Notes: generated from the sequence alone by a model not told the origin. DNA of 64,000 nucleotides from Atrina japonica (GCA_030159075.1 BROG01000156.1:186001-250000), one strand, 5' to 3'; positions 27,401 through 41,611 are shown, counted from the stretch's first letter. Program-made: numbers and translations.

Positions 27401-27463
27401 TGCGTAGATGGCCAAGTGGTTTAGACGTCGTAGGTCGAGGGTTCGAACCCCCAGCCGGTGCAT
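27401..27463 (+). pseudogene. tRNA-like sequence lacking part of the anticodon arm
   Basis: Good internal promoter boxes: A box TGGCCAAGTGG at 27409-27419 and B box GGTTCGAACCC at 27440-27450. They are only 20 bases apart, too close for a full cloverleaf, and the ends do not pair. A tRNA pseudogene or SINE head. Confidence 0.6.
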
Positions 27464-27760
27464 GGTGAAATTAAAGGTACCTTGAATGACTATATCGAAA
27501 GTGATAGCTAACGAAAAGAGCACCTTTTTGTAAATCATAAAAAAACTCTAAGCGCTTGTTCTAATACCTCTGGAATTCTCAACTGATTTCGTGAGAAATT
27601 GTACTCGCTTACTTGCTGAAAGCTGGTTATTTACCAGGGCACAATGAACCGGGAACTCTCATCCGCCATTAAAAGAAAAAAAATGTTGATTGAACCTAGA
27701 AACAGTTAGAAAACAAGCAGATAAGAGGTTTGATTTTGAGGTTAGTAGATCAGAGAATAC

Positions 27761-27960
27761 ACTGTATACCTGAACATTTTTGCTCATATTTATTTTTTGC
27801 CATTTTCGCTCTAACATGAGAGGACGAATTTGAAATGAAAGCGTCATTTCTAAGCTTAATAACTGAAGCTTGGTGATTAAGGATCTTTTAAAAAGGGTGA
27901 ATATGTTTTATTTCGTAAAAGGGCGAAAATAACCAGGGGCAAAATTTCCAGGTATGCAGT
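27761..27960. mobile_element. MITE family A copy
   Basis: Left end CTGTATACCTGAACATTTTT, right end AAATTTCCAGGTATGCAG followed by TA. Internal CCATTTTCGCTCTAACATGA and GGGCGAAAATAACCAGGGGC. Confidence 0.82.
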
Positions 27961-28519
27961 AATACAATAATATATTAACAAGTTTCAAAGCTGTGACAAG
28001 GAATTTCCGTAAAACAACACTATTTTATTGATGTTTTTATTATTTCATCTCAGATAACGTGTTAAGAACAGTAAACATTTCACGCTGATTTATATTTTAT
28101 TTGTTATAATTAAAAGGTGTAATCTCATCACTTGTGAAAAATGAAATGCGATTACGTGATATATGATGACGGCCGTCACACAATTTAAGAAATAAGACAT
28201 GCGACATTCTGTAAGATTATCAAATTGATTATAAACAAAGAACAACAAAACGCACACACGCATACACACGTGCGCGCACTCACACATGTACATCTGATGC
28301 ATAGAATATGACAGTATCTCCCCACGCAGTCGGTATGAGAATTGCGTGATAACGAAGAAGGTTTAAAGTTACAGCTAGGCGTAGATTGTAAAATCAAATA
28401 ATTAAAGTTTATTCCTGGTGACAAATCAGACGATAACACAAACAGGTACTTGTATAAAACAAAAATATATTGACTTTTAAAACCCAACAATTTTTAAAAC
28501 TTTACTATGACAGTCAGCT

Positions 28520-28920
28520 TTAGATGTTGAAGTCCGTAAGAATACGACAAATCAAATATAACAAGTCTCAACACGAAGAACAATTTCGGATCCTCAACGG
28601 AATGGGACCAGGTGCCCGAAAGGAGTCACATGCCACATCCGACGCAAACGGTGCATAGAAACCTCTGGAGTTCGGTGAATTGGTCAAGCTAGGTGAACAG
28701 AAAAGGTAAATATAACAACGGTCTCAAGAAAATAAATTTGTCAATCCCAAACGGGACGGAAGCGGAATGAGTCAGCGCCTTTGCCGCAAATGTCCCATGG
28801 AAACTTCTCGAGAATATCCAGTTACAATTTACTCGGTATCGAGATAGGACCACTGACCTTCAGTAAGTAAGCTAAACGGATAATCATTCTGACGTAATGA
28901 CCATAGTCAAAATAAAATAT
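28520..28920 (+). repeat. interspersed repeat family E (two imperfect copies)
   Basis: AGAATACGACAAATCAAATA, CTCAACACGAAGAACAATTT and AATGGGACCAGGTGCCCGAA recur in similar form at 39165-39245, 57225-57345 and, inverted, 40715-40815. A second related block starts near 28740. Confidence 0.6.
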
Positions 28921-29480
28921 TGAATGTTCGATAAAACCGGCAATTAAAATAATAACATCAAAACATCAACAAAAATTTGCTGTAAATATGCTACTAATGA
29001 CATAAGTTTTGTATATCAAAAAATATTAACGTTTGATAAAATATTAAGATAGAATCTAGAAATGACAGACCATGAACAGCTTGCGCAACGTGTTAATGAT
29101 GAAGGAGAAATCAAATTACATGTTTGTGTGTGTGCATTCATAAGCGTCAAATGGGACTGTTTCTATATTCTTTATGTCATAAATCTACATACTGAAATAT
29201 GAAACCGATCAAATCAATGCTAATTGAGCAACTGACTGCATCTAAAAAGCTCTCTTTTTATATTGTTTGTAAGAATGATTCACCACTATAACATATACAA
29301 AACTTATAATAGATAGTCCTACGCTAATTAGAAAATAATTTTGAATATGTGGATCCGGTGCCATTACAATGAAAAGAGCATCAAGTTAAATTACATTTTT
29401 CTACACACATGTACTTCAGAAATATGTTGAATATTGATCGACACTTCATGTGGAATTGACTTCTGCTATTATATAGGCCT

Positions 29481-29818
29481 ACTGTATATAGGATTAAATT
29501 CGCCCCGTGTCATTTTCGCCCTACTACACTTGCAAACGGTTTCGTCCCGTTTTAAATTCGCCCAAACATTTTACTTAAGTGTTTAACAATTAGCGATTTT
29601 TATCATTGTTGAAATATGTTTTTTTATCGTAGTTTTATTTAACAATCAATACGTGTGCATATCTACTCTCTGCGTGGTCACATTAAAGTTTTTAAAGTTT
29701 AAACTCTTTGGAATTAATATTCCTAAAATAGATGAATTTACCGTTTTGAATTCGCAAGTTTTGAATTCGCCCACTGACGATGAGGGCTAAATGGGCGAAA
29801 ATTCCCCGGTATACAGTA
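29481..29818. mobile_element. MITE family A, long copy with TA target duplication
   Basis: TA|CTGTATATAGGATTAAATTC at the left and GAAAATTCCCCGGTATACAG|TA at the right. At about 338 bases it is longer than the ~200-base copies. Confidence 0.82.
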
Positions 29819-32800
29819 TATTGCGACCATAGTTCTACCTTATGTTTGTTTTGTACTTTACTTCGAACTCACAACGGGTTAACTCTTCTATTGACCTTAT
29901 CCTTCCCTTGGATTTTTCAGATGACCATTTTGTCCAATATGCAATATATCTATATACTGTATTAAATGTTTTGTTAATGTTGAAACATAAGTATATATCA
30001 TGTTCTTTCAATACATGGATATTTTACTTTATCAACTTAAAAGACAAAATAATGCAATTATATCATTTTTAAAGTCATTTATAATAATAATAGCTGGTAG
30101 CAACTTTTCTGGGGTGACCTTCTTGACCAAGGGCTAAGATGACTTCGCTGTAAGTCACGCAATCTTCAGTTTTACTTTGAACCTTTCTGGAATTATTGAC
30201 AATTATTTTAAAAAGTTTGCCAGTTTACTCACGAAATGTTCGTAGTAGCTTCATTGACGTTATAACCAAGATTAAAACTGCCTGTCGCCACATAACAGAT
30301 ATATGATTTTGATTGGCGTAAAAGTGTAAATTTCATCGTTTTGAAGTTTAACAAAATGGATGATATTGCCCTTTCCCATATCCATTCCCATTGTTTTCAG
30401 TGAGGAGTCATGTCTAAAGGATCATCAAATTCATTTGAGATATACATTTATCCGCCACTCATTAACTCGGTGTTAATCATTGACGATAGACCTACATGTA
30501 CCCTTTCCAGCTCAAGAACAGTATAATATTAACCGATTTTGCTGACAGTTTTCTCACTCACCAAGCGTAAAAGCATCTATATCAGTGTAATATCTTATTT
30601 TTTTCAAAATTCGTATTATAATTAACGAAAATCCTTTTATCAAGAAATCAAATTTTTAAAATTAGTATTAAAACCTCTTATCTATATCTGATAATCTTCT
30701 GATTTACCAAATTTTGTATGCGATAGTCACTCTGAGATTGTTTTCTAAACAATTTCAATTTGAACCTTAAATAGCCATATTACATAAATGGCAGCGATAA
30801 TATCAGCATAAGCTTCAGTTGACCTCAGAAATTATGGTCATCATGGTCGTCGTCATTATCATTGTCATCATCATCGTCATCATCGTCGTTGTCATCATCA
30901 TCAACCCTTCTTATTTAAAGATTATTTTTATATTCTTTGTCACTATTTATGCACAAATTATACATGTATGTTGTAATTTTTAGGGAGAGGAGTTATATTG
31001 ATGGTCTATCTTTTGCCATATCCATTTTCACGATTTATTGAAATTAAATGTTTAAACTAGATTTCTCAATTAGATAATTCAGTATACCACCCAATACTAT
31101 ATATATTAAGTATGACAAAAGAAAGGGATTATTATTATTATTTGTTGCTTAATAAATGGATGAGTTTAGACAAAGGATATTTTAAGAATAATTGATTCAA
31201 TATTAAGATTTTGTTTGAAGATTATTTCTTCTGGAGAGTTTGTAATGTACGCAAACAAAATTTTAGGTGTTCATGGTGGTTGATTATTCCATCACTTATA
31301 TTAGTTCCCTACGTCTTCTAAGATATGAATTGCAGATGGTGCATTTCCTCTTCTCCGTCTGACAGATATAGATTTGTAGATTGTCATGTGCGTCTATCAT
31401 CTTTTTGTTAATTCCCAATCATTCAATTTTTTCTTTCTTTGTTTATAAAATATTTCAATACTAGTTGCACATGTGTTCCACTACGTCAATGAAATCTATT
31501 AGGCCTTTATAAATATTTTGATTATAATTTTGAAACGTACAATGTTTATAATAAGTATGTTATCTAGTGTATATTTAAGTTTTGGTATTAATTAAAACGT
31601 CCCTTATATTATACGCAATGAAGGTCACCGATAATAAAAACAATCTGTTTACCTGGTTGATAGAGATTTAAGATGGCAGAGCAAGCACACTGATTGATCG
31701 CAATCCAATTTATGAAGGGAGCATGTCACAGGTGCACTGGCAAATAATGCGATTATCACTTGCAATCAGAGCTCGTGCGACGTTGCTCGAGGACGCGTTT
31801 CTTTGAAATTTGTCAAATTTTCTTTACAAAAATGAAAATCTTTGTCTAGATATTGATAGCTAGAATACAAGACATTGATGAAAATAACACATCTGTGCAC
31901 TTCATTATTTTAGCAACCTGTCGCCAACATCCAGCGTCTTACAAGTGTACTGCTGAACACGGTGATTTGTCACATCTTTGATTATAAATGCGCAACAGAG
32001 CACGATTTTCTATGTACTTCTTTATGATATATACATTTCATAGAAGTGTATAGTCAATAACGTCATGTGATATCGATGATATCAGTTGCAAGTACTTATG
32101 TCAGGATGTGACACCACATAATCCCAATGCAGAGTATGAAAATCGTTCCTTTCTTTTTGATATTAAATACTTAAATACCAGGGCGTTTGGCGTTAGTGAT
32201 GTAATATACAAATTTGGTAAAATTAAACAAATACGGAAATCAAGAAAACGACGAGTAGAATGTAGGGTTCATCCCCGCAGACATGTTTACAATGTCTTAT
32301 CGCCAAATCTGAATCAAATTTTTTAAAATGTGCATCATGAAAGCTTTATGTTGTCATTTTCGATATCCACTAGGTGTAAAAACCTCCCTTACCTAATATT
32401 ATCTATTTATTCTTCTTGCCTGCGGAGAAAATGCTAATCGACCAATATCTTAAAGTACAATATTTGAAAAAAAATATATCCTGGATGTGTTAAATGTGTA
32501 AGATTTCTTTGTATTGCATTTAAGCAGTATGAGCTGTCAACAAATTTTACTTGTATATTTTATGTAATTTCAAAACTCATATATGTCAGTAGCATACTAC
32601 GATTACATCACAGATATACTACATTGCTATACAGTATTTATTTCACCGAAAACAAATTTTTCGGTCTCGGTCGATATTGTTTTAGTACTCATATCATACT
32701 CAAAAAAATATATTGCAACAACTGTATACTGTTACACTCTCGTGGCTTTCTATGTTAAATGAACTCCTTTTCCAGTAACTGTCACAAATTAATGGTTTCA

Positions 32801-33581
32801 TAAATTAATGCAAAATTTCATATATTTAAAAGATTTTTTTTATTTTCTTCTGGTTTGGGGTTGAAATTTCTTTGAATCTTTATTTTGGAAAAGCAAAATG
32901 TTTTCTTTTCAATAACTATTTTGTTGACGCCACTAAGGAAGAACAAAGAAGGAAATGGCACCACAAATTATGCTTGTCACTCATAAATTGTTGCAATTTA
33001 TTCATATTGACATTGGCACATTCCAAACCAATTTAGATAGTCCTCAAAATCCACTCAATTGTGCAAAATTTTGCAAGAATAAGTTTGCAAGATTCCAGTG
33101 GATATATGAATCAGGTCAATAATGTAAGACGGGCATTATCTGTGTTTTATTCATAAAAGAATTTCCCCCTTTTTACTACTAAGATTGATATACAATAACA
33201 AACAGATATTTACAAAAATTCCTTAACTCCTATATATTTTGTGAAACTAAGGTTTGGCACTTTTTCACTTGTAATTGAAAAACTCTGCCTGAATACTACA
33301 CTGGACCTCACCTTATTTTCTCAATATATGTAGGAATTTAAGTTTTTTATGCCCTTGTGTAGCTCTTATTTGTTATTGTATACCAAGTACAAGTAGTGAA
33401 AATTAAAAAACTCGAAATAATTTTTGGGAGTAAACACGTCTAATGTCCCTTTAAAAAGGTTGATTTAGCATAGAAAGCAATGGGAAAATGAAAAAGTTGA
33501 CGTAGTTTTGGCACGTATGTATACGTGGAAATTATTTTCTTAGAGTGTATATACCTTGGAAAAAATATATACATGTAATTA
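29819..33581. other. intergenic, no gene recognised
   Basis: It holds the ATC-type repeat at 30836-30905 and a repeat related to 55100-55270 near 33330-33460; otherwise plain AT-rich sequence. Confidence 0.5.
30836..30905 (+). repeat. imperfect (TCATCG/TCATCA) trinucleotide repeat
   Basis: About 70 bases of ATC/GTC triplets. An Asp-rich reading on the minus strand is not part of any visible exon. Confidence 0.85.
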
Positions 33582-33784
33582 CTGTATACCTGGAATATTT
33601 CGCTCCCAACTTTTTTTTATTGCCGTTTTCGTCTTTCGATGAATTAAAAATGAAAGCAAAATTTTCAAGCCAGTGAATTGAAGTAAGACATGATACGAGT
33701 GGTTTAGGGCGAATTTGATACGGGTTACAATATTTGTCCTTAAAGGGCGAAAGTAAGTAGAAGCGAAAATTTGTAAGTATTCAG
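33582..33784. mobile_element. MITE family A copy with intact TA target duplication
   Basis: TA|CTGTATACCTGGAATATTTC at 33580 and TTTGTAAGTATTCAG|TA at 33785. Internal AAAGGGCGAAAGTAAG. A good reference copy for the family. Confidence 0.88.
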
Positions 33785-33876
33785 TATATAAATTATATTC
33801 TGGATATTGTCTTGTGATTAAAAAATGTCTAAGAAGATAGCCATTAATGGCGTTGTATGTATCAAATGTTGCTTTA

Positions 33877-33878
<2 letters not shown>

Positions 33879-33963
<85 letters not shown>
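33879..33963. repeat. (CT)n-(AC)n compound microsatellite
   Basis: About 67 bases of CT followed by about 18 of AC. Confidence 0.97.
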
Positions 33964-35379
33964 AAAGTATTTAAAATCAACTGCCTAGAATTTTTTTTTT
34001 TATTCTTGAAGCTTGAAATGACGTAATGACGTAAATACCCACACATAGAGATATTGTTTGCCTATCAGTAACAAGAATGGGTTATTGGCTTTATCTACTA
34101 TAATATTCTAGACAGCCTAAATATTATCAGTTTCACGCATCATTAGCGACGACTAAGAAATGAATATCAATGAAATCCTTAGATTCAGTGTTTCAAGCAC
34201 CTAGCCTCATTTACGACAGGTCGTAAAGATCAGACATAAGATAGTTGTTATTTAAACTTAAGTTACATGATAGGACTCAAAATCTTTCATAAAATGGAAT
34301 TAACTTGTCATAAAACATCCATTTTAATACGTGATGTAAAGTGTACCACTTGTACGCTCCACTGATCACAATAATTAATGTTCTCGTGGGCATATGTTGA
34401 ACCGCGCGTGCTAACTATGTCGTCAATCGCGTGCGAAGAAAAAATTAAATATCCTGTATGGTAATAACCCATTACATGCATCAATTTATTATACATAAAT
34501 TATATCTACAATAAATCCTCTTGATGTAGAACTGGAAATAGTCAAAAGCAAATTTGCTTTATGGGATACGATTTGAAAACAACATTAAGACATCTTTAGC
34601 TTGTTGAAGCGTTATATATTTAACGACATGTATCTAAGTCTTTACATATTGCTGGTTACACATTTTATGTAAACATTTTGTTTCGCATTTTGTATTGAGG
34701 AGTAAAATATTAGAAATATCAATATATATGTCAAATTTGAACCACAATCGTTGCGGTTTAGATTAGCGTTATATATATGGAGCTTTTGTCATAACATTGA
34801 TTATTTTTTTTCTTCTGATATCATAAAGAGCAAACAGTTCAATACAGTACTTCTTTTAAGCTTCAACTGTCACGTACTAGTATAACAAAGGCAATTAATC
34901 ATCATTAACAACATACTGACATTACAGATACGTGTATAAATACTTTTGATTCCTTTTTCTTGTAAAACTTTAACATTCAATTGATATTATGTGTACACTA
35001 GTAGTATAAATGAAGACACTAAACTTAAAGTACAAATGTAGATTGAAATAGGATGAATTGAAATCCTGGTTATATCAAAGTCGAATGGTTGGTCCCGACG
35101 TTTTACTATACATTTATACTACATGTACTTTATTCTGGGCATCTCGAAGTTTTTATCTCAAAGTTTCTCTTATCTTGAGGTATATCTCTGTTCCTAAGTA
35201 TCAAAATATTATAGAATTGTCACTTAATATCTTGAAATTTGATTCCATGATAACAGGTTTACTTTCTGTACGAAAAGCAAACATTGTAATTAATTACTTG
35301 ATTACCTACAAAACTATGCATCAATCGATTTCTATTTCCATTAACAAGTCAAGGTGAAAGGGTAACTTATGATTTCTTA
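33964..35379. other. intergenic, no gene recognised
   Basis: No feature supported. Confidence 0.5.
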
Positions 35380-35480
35380 AAGATAAACCATCTCAGATAC
35401 CAAAGTATAAATCTTTAGGATGTCCAGGATATACATACAAATCTGGTAAAAATTGACAAACTAAGAGGTGGGATCCAATT
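35380..35480 (+). repeat. repeat family D fragment
   Basis: CAGATACCAAAGTATAAATC, GGATGTCCAGGATATA and ATCTGGTAAAAATTGACAAA match the copy at 38805-38990 in the same order. Confidence 0.7.
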
Positions 35481-35852
35481 TAAAATACACGTAAGTAGTA
35501 GAGTAGGTCTATTCGTTGACCAATAAGAATGGAAAATATGTCAATTAAAATTTTGGTTATCTCGAATTATGGATATCTCAAAGTAAATGGGGCAGTCCTT
35601 AGCATTCCGATACCGAGATTCCATTTTTCATGATAAATTAATTTTATTAAATTATCATATGGATGTAATTTGTTTAAAGTAAGTTACATATATGATTTAA
35701 ACTTAATGTCTTGTTCCGTATATTATATAAGTATATGTCTAATTCAAATTATGATATAATTGTATATCTAGAAAGTAAGAAAGTACTTATACTACAAAAT
35801 ACAGCGAGAAAAGTTTATATGTCATTTTTATTCATATGATCAACATCTTCAT

Positions 35853-35874
35853 TATTATTATTATAATAATAATA

Positions 35875-35907
<33 letters not shown>

Positions 35908-35910
35908 TGC
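35853..35910. repeat. (ATT)n/(AAT)n microsatellite
   Basis: ATT triplets switch to AAT and back, so the tract is self-complementary. Confidence 0.95.
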
Positions 35911-36879
35911 ATCATATTAATTATGCCATATATGTACACATGTATAATTGAGTTAATTCTGTCAGATTGACTTTTTAATTCAACGTGTTTTGACTTTGTT
36001 GATCAATTTATTTAGTAACTTTGTAGTTTCTTGTTATTTACACTTAGATCTAGTTCTAATCACAGTTCGTTGGTTTTTTAGTTATCCATTTATTTGATTG
36101 CAATTTTCAATCATTTATTACTTTATTACACTAAACTTGTAACATGTATCATTTCTTTTATTATCCTTTATTATTTTCTTGACTTGTATCTATTGCTTAG
36201 ATCCGACACTCTATGATATATAGTCTTGTTGGTTTAAGTGCATTATATATATAATTATACATGTATGTATATATAATTTGGTTTTCGTAAAGTTTTATCG
36301 TTATTAAGTATTAATGATGTCTTTATTACTGTTTTTATTCCTAAAATCGTTTTAAGTATTCTTATGGAGAATGATAAATTTGAAATTATGTGCAGTATAA
36401 TGATAGATTATGTTTTAAATAATTTCATACTTCAAGATATTAATAATGATAACAATTTCACCTTCCGCAAACGTAGTACTACAAAAATGTATCATTATCT
36501 ATTTTTACGTTTGATATAGCCTGTAGGTCTCTATTCCAATAAAACAGACTTAAGGATTCGCCTTTTTGCAAGTCAGAATTACAATGAAGAAGACAACATT
36601 TTGTTCATGATCATTTGAAATTTTAATCTACAAATCACCGCAATAGGACCAACAGAACGATGAAAATGTTTTGTTGTAACTTGAGAGTCTTTAACATAAT
36701 ACATACAAATGTACCGGTTACCCGCTTTTCATCATTTTTAATCGAAGTTTATTACTTTACTGTCTGTCAACGTCATTTAATGAAAACACAGATTTCCCTG
36801 AAGATAAACAACTATGGACAATGTTGGCGGCACACGACATAAGCTAGGAGCGTGCCAGGTCACAAAGACGAGATTCCAT

Positions 36880-37035
36880 CAGTTAAAAAGCACCTGCCGA
36901 TTTACCTCTTCAGGTATAATAATTACAATCTTCACACCAGGCTCATCTTTTGATTTCACCTGTTGGCTGTAATAGATGAACAATAGCTTTTGGTCATTTT
37001 ACACCGATTTTTGACCTTCCATGCCACCTGTTTAA
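36880..37035 (+). promoter_or_regulatory. cluster of three CACCTG E-boxes upstream of snail
   Basis: CACCTG at 36891, 36957 and 37025 within 140 bases. About 10 kb upstream of snail. Candidate regulatory element; inferred only. Confidence 0.3.
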
Positions 37036-37342
37036 TGACTTTCTGACTAGTAATTTATAGTTTCCCGCCGAAATCTGCAGGCGATAGAACGTGTATTACA
37101 ACGATTGAAGTTCTACAAAGTCTACCAAGGTGGCCAAGACAAATCAAAATTACTCCTCTATAAACAGTCAAAGAAATATACAGGTTAATCTTTATGCATA
37201 TTTCTTATTATCAATAAGTATTATATGATATTTTATTTACCCATGTATATTAACAAGTAAAAGGTAAAATATAATTATGTACTGTTTGCCCGAATGCATA
37301 ATTATCCACACTTATATATAGTGTCACACGCGATCGTACTGA

Positions 37343-37504
<162 letters not shown>

Positions 37505-37740
37505 AATTAGCCATTATGCACAAGAATTATACATCTAGACATAAAACTATTCAATAACATAAAAATAATGAAATGAAAGGGTTCTCTGGATATATAAGAA
37601 AAGTTTCCATAATATAGAACAATAAGATCGCGAATGTGTACATTAGTTGTTGGTCATTATTTCTGACAGACAAAAATTTTTAATTCCTATTTCCGTCAAA
37701 TATTGTCTACATTGACAATATCAATAACCAACAAAAAAAG

Positions 37741-38033
37741 AGCCGGCCTGGCTCAGTCGGTAGCAAGTTCGACACTGATCGTGAAGTCGTGAATTTGAGT
37801 CCAGCCGGCGGCAGGTTGGTTTCATGTACTTCGGATGAGACAGTAAAAACCGAGGTCCCGTGTCCCAGTAGATGCCGGCACGTTAAAGAACCCTTATTGC
37901 TCAATGGCCGTAAGTGCTTAGCATAGGCCAAAATTTGAAGCCCTTCACCGGCATTTCGTGACGTATGAGTGAAAGATTCTTGAGTGGGACGTTAAACAAC
38001 AATAAACAAACAAACAAACAAAACACAAACAAG
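37741..38033 (+). mobile_element. full-length SINE family 1
   Basis: Head AGCCGGCCTGGCTCAGTCGG with A box, B box AATTTGAGTCCAGCCGGC whose end pairs with the start as a tRNA acceptor stem would, core, and tail AACAACAATAAACAAAC. No unambiguous target duplication because both flanks are A-rich. Confidence 0.93.
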
Positions 38034-38799
38034 CAAAACAAAAGTAAAATAAACATTTTGCTATCGTAATATCGAAAGTTTATATAGTGCGGTGACAAAA
38101 GTGCGCATTAGGTATTATGAACAATACCAAAGTTTAAGTTTTACGAGAGAGGCCATAACAAATGCTCCTGACGATTATTTCTGTCAATAAGACTTCACCA
38201 GAGCTCGAATTTGATATAAATGGATATTTCCGAACGAGTGGTATCATACAAGGCCAAATAATAAATCTTATTTTTATCTATGTATTTCATATACAATGTA
38301 CATGTATATCAAGGTTTTTTTCAAAACATACATGTAAAGTAATTTCTAAATCAATTTGAATATAACTTATATGATAAAACTCAAAATATCCAAGTTTCAT
38401 TGTGCATTAATTTTTCTTATAATGTTCAATTTTCCCGTTTTCAGCAATTTACAGTGAAAATTTCATTCTTTTATTTTATCACAAATACGTAATATCTAAA
38501 CGTTTCAAAAGGAGACATTAAAATCCTGCATCCTGAAAAATTCATCAGTATCTAAAAATGAAACAATGGAAATTATTAACAAAACAAAAATAGCATAAGA
38601 ACTTCACGGTGGAAATTGTATTTGAATTTTAAATTACTTTGTAATTATAGTTGTCTGGAAAATGTGGTTTTATATGAAATATTCAGAGAAAAATAAAATA
38701 CAGTATTGGCTTACTTTTGCCACACTGCTGTGTATAAGAAAGAGATAAAATGTCTTAGACAGGATCATAACTCATTTTACTTCTCTTGTCTTTTAATAA

Positions 38800-39245
38800 C
38801 ATAAAAAGTCTTAGATACCAAGGTATAAATCACTCGGATGTCCAGGATATAGGTAAAAATCTGGTAAAAATGGACAAACACGGACGTATTGAAATCAAGA
38901 GGTGGGATCATGTGTCATGGGGGAGTAAGCATCCCCTGTCGACCGGTCACACCCGCTGTGAGTCCACAGTCAAATTAAAATGAAATACGTGAGGAACGAA
39001 TCTTCGTCATAATTGGTACAGACGTCTCAACAACCGCCATCGAACATTTAATAAGGGACGCAATTTTCTAAACAAAGCCATAAGTCTTATCTTTCAGTGA
39101 GTGAAGAAATACCATGTCATGTAAATTGAATGATAGAAGTATAATGAAGATTCAAAACTCCAAGTCCATCAGAATACGACGAATTATATGTCTCAACTCA
39201 GAGAACAATTGCGAATCACAAACGGGATGGGACCAGGTGTCCGGC
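38800..39245 (+). repeat. repeat families D and E in tandem order
   Basis: Family D (GATACCAAGGTATAAATC to CGACCGGTCACACCCGCTGT) is followed by family E (AGAATACGACGAATTATATG to GATGGGACCAGGTGTCCGG). Finding them adjacent suggests that both belong to one larger element. Confidence 0.6.
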
Positions 39246-39429
39246 AGGCAATATAAAGTAAATTCTATGAAATTCTTTGTTATATAAGTTTTGAATCGTT
39301 TTGATAATTATATTGATAATAAAAATGTGACCAATAAGACTCTGTGGTATTACGCTGGACATTGATAAATACACATCTACCAGACTGGTTATGATGATTT
39401 ACATATAAAATTAGGGGACAGTTTAAACA

Positions 39430-39690
39430 GAATCAAATACAGTGAAACTTGGATATAAAGACCCTCTTACGGACACAAACAAGCAGTCTTTATAGGGAGG
39501 TGGTCTTTATATAGAGGTTGATTTGTACACATGTAGTACTATTGGGGACAGCAAAAACAGTATTTATGACTAGGTGGCCCTTATACACAGGTGATCGCTA
39601 AAGCAAGTGTTAATGTATTGTTATTGATATGACCAAAAGTCCTTATACGACCAGTGTGTGTATACACTGTATCATCTTATTTCAGAGGAC
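39430..39690 (+). repeat. possible interspersed repeat (ACAGTGAAACTTGG family)
   Basis: ACAGTGAAACTTGGATATAA and several GGTCTTTATA / CCTTATA motifs resemble the element at 57664-58122. Ends are not clear. Confidence 0.4.
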
Positions 39691-41129
39691 GAGTAGATCT
39701 GCAAAGTTATCACTAGTATACCACATAAACCAGGCGTTCCCTGATCCATTGACCTGTTGAGACAATATTTACGAGTTTTACTTTGTATATTTCTTCTTTA
39801 AAAGTGAACGTCCCATCATAAATGCATCATATAAAATAAATGTTTTATTTTGCTTAAGCTGGTGGTCAGTTTTCCGAGATACAACGTCTCATAAAACCTC
39901 GTTTTCCCAGAGCCAACGATTTGCGTATTAACCTTGCGCGCACCTTTCACTCCAAGTTATGACTTTTCCACCTAATCCTATTGCACCGACCATTATCCTT
40001 GTTTGTCGACTTTAATTCATGACTCTATATTTACTTTCCGCCACAGGTTGTTAATTTTCTTGTACGATTCCCATAACGCTTTCAGCACTAACATCCGTGA
40101 TCAGTCAGGTCAATTGAAAATATATCATAAAAGCATAGAGTATTCTCATTCATGACCTACCACGACGAGGACAGAGAGATATGAAAATGGCCATGAAATT
40201 TTAAACCATTCCTGATGACGGTTTTAAGTGTGGCCAAAGTCAATGTTAAAATTGGCATTCATTCTTCTTGTCACTCTTCCGTTTTTAGACTAATCCTCTG
40301 GGTAATTGTTTAGAAAACATCTTTTAAAAGGACTCCAGCACGGCCAATGTGCATCAGATCAATTGTACACAATGGGACCTGTCCATCACCATTCATGGGT
40401 CTAGACCAGAATATATGGAGAAAATTATATTGTATTGTACCTGAGACGAGGACATTGTAACAAGTCATGATCGTCCATATCTGCTGATATTACATACATG
40501 TTCTTGCATGTTTTATCAATATTCGAATTGCAACAGAAATACTCCATGCTCTGAGTTCTGTTTAGTTCAATGGTTTTTGTCATATTAATGCTTATACATA
40601 TAGTTATATCGTTAATCTCCTCCTTAGTTTATCATGTAATTTTACCATCTATATTTGTATTTTAGTTCCCCGGAATATAATAAAATTCATTTTTATCAAA
40701 CTTGGGGAATTCCATGGAATATATGCGACAGATATGACATGCTTACATGGGACCCTGACTACTTCTGGGCACCTGGTCCCATTCCGTCTGGGATTCGTCG
40801 TGTTGAAACCGACATTAAATTTTATTTGTCGTGTTCTAATGGACTTAGTGTGTCAAATATCCTTTGGTACTTCTCCATTATACTTCAAATAAAACTAAAC
40901 TGACTTTAAACAAGAAAGATAATTTTAGGCTTATATAATTCATCAGCATGGAGTTCTGTGAAAAAGTACAGTGAAACTCAAACTGTTGTATTACCTACTC
41001 TGTTTGTTGTTAAGATAAAACTGAGTTCTCAAAATACATTTGTATGACTTTCATTTTCCTAATATTTTACGAACTCAGTCATCAAATTTTTCATACTTTT
41101 TATAATCATAATTTCCACTTTTTCATTAG
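39691..41129. other. intergenic with inverted family E fragment
   Basis: A family E fragment lies at about 40715-40815 on the minus strand (ACCTGGTCCCATTCCGTCTG). No gene recognised. Confidence 0.5.
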
Positions 41130-41281
41130 TATCATGTTCCCACTTTTTGATTTATCAGGGATTTTACCTAAAAGTGGAAACATGATAATTTGTGCGGCTG
41201 GACTGTATATCCTTTTAAGGGACAATTTAATTTTACAGCTGTTAATACCAGGGATTTTACCAAAAAGTGGAAACACGATAT
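41130..41281. repeat. palindromic AAAAAGTGG repeat, one full and one half copy
   Basis: 41130-41187 has 18-base arms (TATCATGTTCCCACTTTT and its inverse, one mismatch). 41246-41281 repeats the right half (ACCAGGGATTTTACC, AAAAAGTGGAAACACGATA). Same family as 22115-22202. Confidence 0.75.
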
Positions 41282-41607
41282 TACATACTAGACAACACTT
41301 TCATTTTGCTATTTTGTTTTATCGTTTAAAGGTTTTGTTATAATTATTCATTGTATATTTATATTTAATTGTATGCATTTTGTCGTTCAAGTGTTTTTTA
41401 TAATTATTCTTGTGGTTTACGGTTTATCGCTTAAATGGTTTTGATATAATTATTCTTGTGGCGTATGATTTATCGCTAAAATGTTTTGTTGAAACGCATG
41501 TAGTATTTCTCTTCCAAAGCGTTGAAACAAAATCTTATTGTACATGTCTTAAGTTTGATAATGTTGTAGTTTGCTGTTATATGACGTATCCATTATATTC
41601 ATGTTGT

Positions 41608-41611
<4 letters not shown>

